Source of the DNA: CAYFSC01 sp964345695
GTDB lineage: Bacteria > Bacteroidota > Rhodothermia > Rhodothermales > Salinibacteraceae
Length of the DNA: 5,234 nt
NCBI GenBank assembly: GCA_964345695.1
Contig: CAYFSC010000199.1
Location: 1-5,234, forward strand
Direction: 5' to 3'
Of this stretch, positions 1 to 5,234 are shown in pieces. The notes beneath the pieces were generated by a model, which was given only the letters and a program-made list of their open reading frames with translations, was not told the origin of the DNA and made no database searches. Each line of letters opens with the position of its first letter. The first letter of the stretch is position 1. The position numbers were made by a program, and so were the translations under genes.

Positions 1-1205
1 CACGCCTCGTCACAGCCTGCAGTCTTGTCCTCGCGCTCGTCCTCGTCGGCTGCGCGACAGAATCCCCCGAGGACGCGGGTCCGCTCTACGAAGACGTCAC
101 GCAAAGCCATCTTCCCACCGACTCGCTGACGGGACTCTCGATGGACGCCATGCCCGGCGACGTGGACAACGACGGCGATCTCGACCTGCTGATCGCGAAC
201 GAGTTCCGCCCCAACATCCTGCTCCTGAACGACGGCAGCGGCCGCTTCACGGATGTCTCCGAGCGCATCCCGAGCGCCAATCACGACAGCGAGGACGTGG
301 CGATGGCCGACTTCGACGGGGACGGCACCCTCGACGCGGTCGTGGTCACCGAAGACGACCAAACAAACGAGTACTACCTGAACCGGGGCGACGGCACGTT
401 CGAGGACGCGGGCACCCGCTGGCCCGTGGCGGGCACCTCCAACGCCGTCGTCGCGCACGACCTGACGGGTGACGGCGCGCCGGACCTCATCGTGGGCAAC
501 AACGGGCAGAACGTCCTGCTCGTGAATGACGGCACGGGACAGTTCACCGACGAAACGGAGAGCCGCCTCCCGCAGCGCGACGACGTGACGCAGGATGTGG
601 AACTCGGCGATGTGGACGGCGATGGCGATCTGGACCTCATCGTGGGCAACGAGGACGACAACCGGCTGCTTTTGAACGACGGCAACGGCGCGTTCTCCGA
701 TGCCGAGGACGGGGCCCTTCCGTTGCGCGACACCCCCGAGGAGACGCGCGAGGCCGACTTCGGCGACGTCGATGGCGACGGCGACCTCGATCTCTTCTTC
801 GCCAACGTGCGCCTCTTCGTCGAGGACGCCAACCGACAGAACCGCCTCCTGCGCAACGACGGCAGCGGTCGGTTCACCGACGTCACCGCCGATCAATTTC
901 CGTCGGAGGACCGGAGTGCCCTCGACGGCGACTTCGTCGATGTGGACCGCGACGGCGACCTCGACGTCGTGACCTCCGAGGTGGCCTACGACGGCGAGAG
1001 CATCACGAGCAGCCCCTACCGCGTGTGGCGCAACGACGGCTCCGGACGGTTCGCAGACGCAACGAACGCGGTTTTTCCGGACGGCGTGATGGGCCGCGGC
1101 CTCGATGCCGAAGCAGCCGATGTCGACGGCGACGGCCGCACTGATCTCTTCCTCTGCAGCCGCGGCACGGTCGACCGTCTCCTGCTCGGACGGGCGATGG
1201 AATGA
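1..1205 (+). CDS. FG-GAP/VCBS-repeat lipoprotein, 5' partial
   Basis: The reading frame is open from the window edge (first full codon at base 3) to TGA at 1203-1205, giving 400 visible residues. The ATG at 141 is not the start: the upstream codons in the same frame encode a hydrophobic signal segment ending in a lipobox, Leu-Val-Gly-Cys, with the Cys at bases 51-53. The protein is therefore probably lipidated and membrane-anchored, with about 384 mature residues. It contains seven Asp-rich loops of the type DxDxDGxxD, mostly followed by an N-x-L-L-x-N-D-G-x-G-x-F-x-D strand pattern. This is the hallmark of FG-GAP/VCBS repeats, which form calcium-binding beta-propellers. Proteins of this kind usually mediate adhesion or ligand binding at the surface. 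I see no enzymatic domain, so the ligand is unknown. The start codon and first few residues lie outside the window. Confidence 0.9.
   Translation, partial: RLVTACSLVLALVLVGCATESPEDAGPLYEDVTQSHLPTDSLTGLSMDAMPGDVDNDGDLDLLIANEFRPNILLLNDGSGRFTDVSERIPSANHDSEDVAMADFDGDGTLDAVVVTEDDQTNEYYLNRGDGTFEDAGTRWPVAGTSNAVVAHDLTGDGAPDLIVGNNGQNVLLVNDGTGQFTDETESRLPQRDDVTQDVELGDVDGDGDLDLIVGNEDDNRLLLNDGNGAFSDAEDGALPLRDTPEETREADFGDVDGDGDLDLFFANVRLFVEDANRQNRLLRNDGSGRFTDVTADQFPSEDRSALDGDFVDVDRDGDLDVVTSEVAYDGESITSSPYRVWRNDGSGRFADATNAVFPDGVMGRGLDAEAADVDGDGRTDLFLCSRGTVDRLLLGRAME
42..53 (+). other. Lipobox of the FG-GAP lipoprotein
   Basis: Codons 42-53 read Leu-Val-Gly-Cys directly after a run of Leu, Val and Ala. This matches the signal peptidase II consensus, L-[AVST]-[GA]-C. 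The Cys would be lipidated and become the mature N-terminus. The next residues are Ala-Thr-Glu-Ser, followed by a short acidic linker leading into the first propeller strand. Confidence 0.8.
159..1145 (+). repeat. Seven Asp-rich calcium-loop repeats (propeller blades)
   Basis: Seven nine-residue loops start at bases 159, 309, 459, 609, 765, 939 and 1119. The spacing is 50, 50, 50, 52, 58 and 60 residues. Loops 1, 4, 5, 6 and 7 read D-V-D-x-D-G-x-x-D and loop 2 reads D-F-D-G-D-G-T-L-D. Loop 3 reads D-L-T-G-D-G-A-P-D, with Thr in place of the second Asp. The longer repeats 5 and 6 carry insertions between the loop and the N-D-G-S-G-R-F strand. Seven units of about 50 residues fit a seven-bladed beta-propeller; this is a structural inference. 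Confidence 0.85.
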
Positions 1206-1247
1206 CCGCTGGGCGCCCGTTCCTCCTCTCATCCACCCTTCCTCTGT

Positions 1248-1730
1248 ATGCGAACTCTCCTTGCCGTTCTCCTCGGTCTTCTGGCCGTCTCGACGAGCGC
1301 TTCGGCCCAGTCGGGCAGCGCTGCCGATGCCGTTCGCGCCACGATCGACCGGCTGTTCGACGGCATGCGCGCCGGGGACAGCACGGCCGTCCGCACCGTG
1401 TTTGCGCCCGGCGCCCGGATTCAGTCCGTCGACGTCGAGAACAATCGCACGGCGCTCGACACGCGCACCGACGACGACTTCGTCGCCGCCGTCGGCGCAC
1501 CGCACGACGCGACGTGGGACGAGCGGATCTGGGACGTGCAGATCCAGGTCGACGGCCCGATGGCCACGGCCCGCACGCCCTACGCGTTCTACCTCGGCGA
1601 CACGCTCACCCACTGCGGCGTGAACGCGTTCCACCTCGCACGTCAGGGCGAGGCATGGAAAATCCTGCGGATCACCTACACGCGTCGCCCGGCCGATACG
1701 TGCGACGTCCCCGCGGGCGTCGCGAAGTAA
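1248..1730 (+). CDS. Exported NTF2-like (SnoaL/lumazine-binding-like) protein
   Basis: This encodes 160 residues, ending in TAA. It begins with a clear signal peptide: Met-Arg-Thr, a Leu/Val-rich core, then Ala-Ser-Ala before Gln21. Signal peptidase I would cut there, so the product is periplasmic or secreted. The remaining 140 residues look like a single NTF2-like domain. There is an N-terminal helix (about 24-42, D-A-V-R-A-T-I-D-R-L-F-D-G-M), a T-A-V-R-x-V-F-A-P-G-A segment, and C-terminal strands around Y-A-F-Y-L-G-D, the H-L-A-R-Q-G-E turn and W-K-I-L-R-I-T-Y-T. Related proteins are annotated as nuclear transport factor 2 family or putative lumazine-binding, and few have a known ligand or reaction, so no function is assigned. 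Cys123 and Cys152 could form a disulfide. The gene lies 42 bases after the lipoprotein stop on the same strand and may be co-transcribed. No Shine-Dalgarno motif precedes the ATG. Confidence 0.85.
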   Translation: MRTLLAVLLGLLAVSTSASAQSGSAADAVRATIDRLFDGMRAGDSTAVRTVFAPGARIQSVDVENNRTALDTRTDDDFVAAVGAPHDATWDERIWDVQIQVDGPMATARTPYAFYLGDTLTHCGVNAFHLARQGEAWKILRITYTRRPADTCDVPAGVAK

Positions 1731-1792
1731 TTTGTCTCTCCATCGGAAACCTCGCCATGGGGTGACACGGACACCGTCGCTCGGGGCCGGTT

Positions 1793-1830
1793 CGTTCGGA
1801 ACGTGACAACGTTCAACGTTCCAACGTTGT
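1793..1830. repeat. Overlapping AACGTT inverted repeats in convergent spacer
   Basis: Three perfect inverted repeats overlap here. An 11-base odd palindrome spans 1793-1803 (CGTTC-G-GAACG). A 7-base pair has arms GGAACGT (1798-1804) and ACGTTCC (1816-1822). An 8-base pair has arms ACAACGTT (1806-1813) and AACGTTGT (1823-1830). The hexamer AACGTT occurs three times (1808, 1815, 1823). The site lies between two converging genes, so a bidirectional terminator is plausible, but no T-run follows on either strand. The stems are mutually exclusive. It could equally be a protein-binding or dispersed repeat site. Confidence 0.6.
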
Positions 1831-1862
1831 ACCGCTCAGGGCGCGCCTGGCGGAAGCGGTCG

Positions 1863-3968
1863 CTATTCCTGTAGCATCGCCGTCAGAGTTTGAACGCGTT
1901 GTACAAGGTCCTGCACCGCGTCCGCGTAGATCGGAATCCACTCCGCGAGGAGATCGGCGTCGCCGGTTTCCACGGGATACCGCAGGCCCGGAAGCATCCA
2001 CGAGGCGTAGCCGCTGAAGGGGTCGGGCGAGGCGTAAAGCGACTTGTAGCGGTCGCCGAACGGCAGGCCCTCGGCGTGGAGGAAGGCGGCTTCCAGATCC
2101 AGCAGCGCGCGGTTGATCGCGTCCATGTCGAGGTCAGCATCCGAGGCGAGAGCCGTCTCGCGAGCATCGGCGTACGCCGTTGTGGCAGCGGCGAGCGCGT
2201 CGAGTGCAGCGCGGAGGGAGCCAAAGTCAGTGGCAACGCTGTCCTCAGCGGCACGCTCCTCCAGCGACGCGAGGTGCGACTGCAGGTCGGTGGCGTAGCG
2301 GGACACGTCGTACGGCAGCACGTCGGCGTTGGCGAGGCGCAGGGCGAGCACGCCGTCCACGCGCGCCAGCGCCGGGCCGTAGACGAAGCTCGTGTCGGCA
2401 AAGCGCGAGTACCACGCGAAGTTGTCGTACGCCGAGTGGTAGATGGGCGACGATCCGCTGAACCCGGCGCCGAGCGACGGCACGCCCGCAAACGTGTAGA
2501 AGCCCACGTGGTCGGATCCGCCGCCCAGGTTGCCGAGCAGCGATCGGTCGCCGCGCCGATCCGCCAGATGGTCGTACACCGAGCCCTCGCCGCCCGGGTA
2601 TGCGACGGACCGGGCCGCGTCGAGCAGCGGGCCTTTCAGCGAGGGGGCCGACGCGCCGCCGAAGCGTCCGCCCGAGACGGCGGCATCCGCGTTGATGTAG
2701 GCCACGGCGCCTGCTTTCAGCGAGTCCTCCAGCTGCTCCACCCACTCTGTCGAGCCCAGGATGCCGTACTCCTCGGCGTCCCAATGCGCGATGCGGATGG
2801 AGCGGCGCGGGCGGCATCCGTTCTGGGCCAGCGTGCCGAGCGCCTCGGCCAGCGTGAGCAGCATCGACGTGCCGCTGTTCGGGTCGACGGCGCCGAAGGT
2901 CCACGCGTCGAAGTGCGCGCCGAGCACGATCCACTCGTCCGGGTGCTCGCTTCCGCGGATCGTGCCGACGACGTTCGTGGCGCGCACCATCTGCTTCGGC
3001 TGGTCGACGGAGAGCCGCACCGTGAGGTCCGGCCCGCCGGTGACGCGATAGGGGAACGGCAGGGCGCCCTGCCAGCCGTTCGGCACGGCGGCGCCGGTCA
3101 TGCGCTCCAAGATCTCGACGGCCGAGCCGTGCGGCAGGGGCGTGACGGGAATCTCGGGCAGATCGGCCGCGCTCGGGTCGAGGCGGTCGACGTCGGCGCC
3201 GCTGTCGAGCGGGAGCGACGGCCCTTCGGGCGTGAGCGGGTCGCCGCCGAGCGGGGTGAGCACGGAGCCGCGCTGGATCGTGCTCTCGCTGAGGTGACGG
3301 CCTTCTGGGTAGGGAAGGCCGTCTGCGTAGCCGCCGTCGGCGGGATCGGAGTACATGATGAGCCCGGCGGCGCCGTACTCCTCGGCATACTTGGCCTTAA
3401 AGCCGCGGAAATTGCCGCCGTAGCGCGCCACCACGACTTTCCCGGAGAGGTCCACGCCCATCTTCGCGAGTTGCTCGAAATCCTCCTTCCGCCCGTAGTT
3501 GGCGTAGACGACCTCGCCGGTCACGGTACCGGAGCCGGAGTAGGCGTTCCAGGCGGGCCGCAGGTCGGGGTCCGCCGAAAAAGAATCGGCGTCCAGCACA
3601 TACTCCTGCCGGTTCAGCGGCTTGCGGATGGGCGTCACGAGCGCGACCTCGGTGTCGTGCGCCGATTCGGGCGACGGCATGTACAGGTCGTACGGATACT
3701 GCGTCACGCTGAGGCCGGCCGCGGTCATCACCGAGTCGAGGTACGCGGCGACCTGCGCGTTTGCGTCGGAGCCGGCCGGGTGCGGCTCGCGCGTGAGGCG
3801 CTTCAGGTGGCGGCGGAACGTCTCCGGTTGCGGATGCTCCAGGAGTTGCGCCTCGCACGTACGCTGCGGCTCGGCTTGGTCGGGGGTGAAGCCGGTCAGC
3901 GACTGCGCGGCGGACGGAGCGGCCAGGAGGAGGACGGCGAGTGTGCAGATGGCGTGGCGAATGGGCAT
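1863..3968 (-). CDS. Secreted M28 zinc peptidase, glutamate-carboxypeptidase-II-like
   Basis: I place the start at the ATG at 3968-3966, giving 701 residues. A GTG at 4010-4008 would add 14 residues in front of an otherwise well-formed signal peptide (Met-Pro-Ile-Arg-His, hydrophobic core, Ala-Pro-Ser-Ala-Ala before Gln22), so it is less likely. The domain order matches human glutamate carboxypeptidase II (GCPII). There is a PA domain (about 145-285, with A-R-Y-G-G-N-F-R-G and Y-S-D-P-A-D), the M28 catalytic domain (about 330-545) and a helical transferrin-receptor-like dimerisation domain (about 565-701). All zinc and catalytic residues are present: His352, bridging Asp362, general base Glu399 with Glu400, Asp428 and His511. 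It should be a dimeric di-zinc exopeptidase acting in the periplasm or outside the cell. Several GCPII pocket residues for glutamate are changed, so folate or N-acetyl-aspartyl-glutamate cleavage is not expected. The true substrate is unknown, and general peptide scavenging is an inference. No Shine-Dalgarno motif is visible. Confidence 0.93.
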   Translation of the reverse strand: MPIRHAICTLAVLLLAAPSAAQSLTGFTPDQAEPQRTCEAQLLEHPQPETFRRHLKRLTREPHPAGSDANAQVAAYLDSVMTAAGLSVTQYPYDLYMPSPESAHDTEVALVTPIRKPLNRQEYVLDADSFSADPDLRPAWNAYSGSGTVTGEVVYANYGRKEDFEQLAKMGVDLSGKVVVARYGGNFRGFKAKYAEEYGAAGLIMYSDPADGGYADGLPYPEGRHLSESTIQRGSVLTPLGGDPLTPEGPSLPLDSGADVDRLDPSAADLPEIPVTPLPHGSAVEILERMTGAAVPNGWQGALPFPYRVTGGPDLTVRLSVDQPKQMVRATNVVGTIRGSEHPDEWIVLGAHFDAWTFGAVDPNSGTSMLLTLAEALGTLAQNGCRPRRSIRIAHWDAEEYGILGSTEWVEQLEDSLKAGAVAYINADAAVSGGRFGGASAPSLKGPLLDAARSVAYPGGEGSVYDHLADRRGDRSLLGNLGGGSDHVGFYTFAGVPSLGAGFSGSSPIYHSAYDNFAWYSRFADTSFVYGPALARVDGVLALRLANADVLPYDVSRYATDLQSHLASLEERAAEDSVATDFGSLRAALDALAAATTAYADARETALASDADLDMDAINRALLDLEAAFLHAEGLPFGDRYKSLYASPDPFSGYASWMLPGLRYPVETGDADLLAEWIPIYADAVQDLVQRVQTLTAMLQE

Positions 3969-4007
3969 GAGAGCGGTTGATCGTTTTGGATTCGAAACAG
4001 TGTTCTG

Positions 4008-4033
4008 CACGGAGACCGTTTGAACGATCCGTG
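4008..4033. repeat. Short inverted repeat upstream of the peptidase
   Basis: Six-base arms CACGGA (4008-4013) and TCCGTG (4028-4033) are perfect complements around a 14-base centre. The centre itself holds CGTT-TG-AACG (4017-4026). The site ends 40 bases upstream of the peptidase ATG, within the region that should contain its promoter or 5' leader. An operator or leader hairpin is possible, but short arms of this kind also occur by chance in GC-rich DNA. Confidence 0.3.
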
Positions 4034-4056
4034 TGACCGAATTCGCCCTGTGACGC

Positions 4057-4082
4057 GAGAACGTTCAACGGTGCACGTTCTC
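4057..4082. repeat. 8-base inverted repeat between nuclease and peptidase
   Basis: Arms GAGAACGT (4057-4064) and ACGTTCTC (4075-4082) are perfect complements around a 10-base loop. The site lies about 85 bases after the S1/P1 nuclease stop and about 90 bases before the peptidase ATG. It could end or attenuate the nuclease transcript, but no T-run follows on the minus strand. The word AACGTTCAACG (4060-4070) is identical to 1808-1818 in the spacer beyond the other end of the peptidase gene. Confidence 0.5.
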
Positions 4083-4166
4083 ACGCTCCGCACGCAGCAG
4101 CACGATGCGAATGCGTTCGCTCGATGGATCGCGGCGTCGGGTCACGCGCAACAACGCACCATGCGC

Positions 4167-4937
4167 TTACGCCCCGTAGATCTCATTGAGAACGGCGGCG
4201 AGGCGGACGCCGGCCTGGTGCAGGCGATGCTTCAGCACGTCGAAGGTTCGGTACATGTATTCGTAGCCGATCTCGCGGTCCTGGGGCAGATCGTACACCG
4301 TGTCGCGGTAGGTCATGGACTCGTGGGCCCAGGTCTCGACGGAATGGCTCCGCCAGGCGGCCTTCGCCGAGTCGGAGGTCGGACCGACAAATCGGGCGAG
4401 CTCCAGAAAGCCAAGCTGCTTGGAATCGATCATGTCGCTGTCCCACACGCGGTGCAGGTTGGACGGCTCGCCGAACCACACGACCGTGACCTCATTGCCG
4501 CCGCGGTCGGTGCCGTCGCCCACGTGCAGCGGCTGGTGGAGGTCGCCCACGAGGTGCACGAGAAAGCGCACGTAGTTCCGTTCCTCCTGGGCCGACAGGG
4601 TGTCTGCCTTCAGGGCGCCGATGATCTCCTTCGTTGTGCCGAGCGCATCTCCCTGCGGGTTTTTCTCGGTTTCCGCGTAGCGCATGCCATCGGGGATCGT
4701 CACCCAGTGCCAGGTGCTCGTGTCGTCGTAGGCGTTGTCGGAGCGGATCTCGTCCATCCACGTGGAGGCTTCGGCGAGCGAGTGGCCCCGGAGCACCTCC
4801 ATGACGCGCGCCTCGACCTCAGGACTCAGATTCTGCTGCGCGATGTAGCCCACCACGCGATGGCCGATTTGTCCCCATCCGTACGCGCTGGGGACGAGAA
4901 AGAACGCGAGTGCGAGAAGAACCAGTTGTTTGCGCAT
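4167..4937 (-). CDS. Secreted S1/P1-type zinc nuclease
   Basis: This encodes 256 residues, close to the usual size for the S1/P1 family. The family cleaves single-stranded DNA and RNA to 5'-nucleotides and removes 3'-phosphates using three zinc ions. The signal peptide (residues 1-20, ending Ser-Ala-Tyr-Gly) leaves Trp21 as the mature N-terminus. This is required because the main-chain amino and carbonyl groups of Trp1 bind zinc in P1 nuclease. All nine family ligands are present: Trp21, His26, Asp62, His77, His128, Asp132, His138, His162 and Asp166. The last ones sit in the motifs F-L-V-H-L-V-G-D-L-H-Q-P-L-H and L-H-R-V-W-D. The protein contains no cysteine, so it lacks the disulfides of the fungal enzymes. 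It should act in the periplasm or outside the cell, probably recovering phosphate and nucleosides. The NUDIX stop is 72 bases upstream on the same strand. No Shine-Dalgarno motif is visible; the leader is C/T-rich. Confidence 0.95.
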   Translation of the reverse strand: MRKQLVLLALAFFLVPSAYGWGQIGHRVVGYIAQQNLSPEVEARVMEVLRGHSLAEASTWMDEIRSDNAYDDTSTWHWVTIPDGMRYAETEKNPQGDALGTTKEIIGALKADTLSAQEERNYVRFLVHLVGDLHQPLHVGDGTDRGGNEVTVVWFGEPSNLHRVWDSDMIDSKQLGFLELARFVGPTSDSAKAAWRSHSVETWAHESMTYRDTVYDLPQDREIGYEYMYRTFDVLKHRLHQAGVRLAAVLNEIYGA

Positions 4938-4954
4938 GTGGGGGTACTGGAAGG

Positions 4955-4984
4955 TGGAGGATGGAAAGATGGAGGATGGAGGGG
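4955..4984. repeat. 15-base tandem direct repeat in the nuclease leader
   Basis: The 11-base word TGGAGGATGGA occurs at 4955-4965 and again at 4970-4980, a period of 15 bases, followed by a G-run. On the coding (minus) strand this is a C/T-rich tract with repeated CCTCC, ending 17 bases before the nuclease ATG. It may be a low-complexity intergenic repeat or a leader element. No coding role is apparent. Confidence 0.6.
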
Positions 4985-5009
4985 GGTGCGGCGTTGGGGA
5001 CGCGGTCGG

Positions 5010-5234
5010 TCAGCGGTCGATGACGAGCTCCGGCGGAATGCCGTCTCGGAGCAGGCGCACGGCGAGGCGGAGGAGGCGCTGCTGCTCGGGCCACGCCAGC
5101 CGGTCGACGGCGGCCTCCGGGTCGAGCCAGACAGCGGCGTCGTGCTCGTGGTTGAGCACCGGGTCGCCCGCCACCTCCGCGGCGAACGCGGGAATGAGAT
5201 TCACCCGGTCCTGCTGCCACTCGTAGAACCGGTT
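5010..5234 (-). CDS. NUDIX hydrolase, C-terminal part (5' end outside window)
   Basis: The frame is open from the right edge to TGA at 5012-5010, giving 74 visible residues. The segment starts N-R-F-Y-E-W-Q-Q-D-R and continues with I-P-A-F-A-A-E-V, then N-H-E-H-D-A-A-V-W-L, then L-A-W-P-E-Q-Q-R-L-L-R. This order resembles the C-terminal half of NUDIX pyrophosphatases of the MutT / dihydroneopterin-triphosphate type: a strand with F-A-A-E-V, the E-H-D-A-x-W-L strand, and a terminal helix with W-P-E-Q. The catalytic Nudix box (G-x5-E-x7-R-E-U-x-E-E-x-G-U) would lie upstream, outside the window, so activity and substrate cannot be judged. A GTG at 5204-5202 could be mistaken for a start, but the conserved F-Y-E-W stretch before it shows the gene continues. 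It is likely cytoplasmic, since the visible part has no hydrophobic segment. Confidence 0.78.
   Translation of the reverse strand, partial: NRFYEWQQDRVNLIPAFAAEVAGDPVLNHEHDAAVWLDPEAAVDRLAWPEQQRLLRLAVRLLRDGIPPELVIDR

Noticed and set aside
374..886. A 170-codon minus-strand frame opposite the lipoprotein gene.
   Set aside because: It is a Ser/Arg/Pro-rich periodic mirror of the Asp-rich repeats, with no independent motif.
1202..1765. A + strand frame whose ATG overlaps the lipoprotein stop (ATGA), suggesting translational coupling.
   Set aside because: Its product is Arg/Pro-rich low-complexity sequence, and it overlaps the NTF2-like gene, which has a signal peptide and a coherent fold in another frame.
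1890..3980. A 696-codon open frame on the + strand, antisense to nearly the whole peptidase gene.
   Set aside because: It starts with TTG, is rich in Arg, Val, Gly and Ala, and has no recognisable domain or signal. Long antisense frames are expected when a gene uses GC-rich third positions, and the minus strand encodes a clear M28 peptidase.
4008..4010. GTG as the peptidase start, 14 codons upstream of the chosen ATG.
   Set aside because: It would put a polar Gln-Asn-Thr-Val-Ser-Asn-Pro-Lys segment before a signal peptide that is already complete from the ATG at 3968.
3969..4056. A Bacteroidota-type promoter (-33 TTTG, -7 TAnnTTTG) for the peptidase.
   Set aside because: No match at acceptable spacing was found on the minus strand. 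The closest word, ACTGTTTCG, lacks the TA and the final TTTG.
4930..5226. A + strand frame preceded and entered by GGAGG-ATGG words that look like ribosome-binding site plus start.
   Set aside because: The words belong to the 15-base tandem repeat, the product is Arg/Ser-rich, and the frame is antisense to the conserved NUDIX C-terminus.

Overview
This window looks like ordinary chromosomal DNA from a GC-rich, didermic bacterium, most likely of the Bacteroidota/Rhodothermota type (Salinibacter or Rhodothermales-like). That assignment is an inference. It rests on the high GC content, the Asp/Glu-rich exported proteins, the absence of Shine-Dalgarno motifs before all three complete genes, and the gene families present: an FG-GAP/VCBS lipoprotein, an NTF2-like secreted protein, a glutamate-carboxypeptidase-II-like M28 peptidase and an S1/P1 nuclease.

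There are five genes in two convergent groups. On the + strand, a 5'-truncated lipoprotein with seven Asp-rich calcium loops (to 1205) is followed after 42 bases by a small exported NTF2-like protein (1248-1730). On the - strand, reading from the right edge, come the C-terminal part of a NUDIX hydrolase (5234-5010), a secreted three-zinc S1/P1 nuclease (4937-4167) and a secreted zinc peptidase with M28, PA and transferrin-receptor-like dimerisation domains (3968-1863). The two groups converge on a 132-base spacer (1731-1862) that holds overlapping AACGTT inverted repeats. The 198-base gap between nuclease and peptidase holds two more inverted repeats, one sharing an 11-base word with the convergent spacer. 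The 72-base gap between NUDIX and nuclease is a C/T-rich leader (on the coding strand) with a 15-base direct repeat. No stretch of more than 300 bases lacks a gene, and I see no tRNA, rRNA, CRISPR, IS element or phage gene.

Four of the five products carry export signals. The peptidase and nuclease would together degrade external peptides and nucleic acids, which fits a scavenging heterotroph, but nothing in the sequence proves they act together. I found no clear novel system. The points most worth a second look are the peptidase's rewired substrate pocket on an intact catalytic centre, the seven-blade architecture of the lipoprotein with its apparently split closing blade, and the shared AACGTT inverted-repeat family flanking the peptidase gene.
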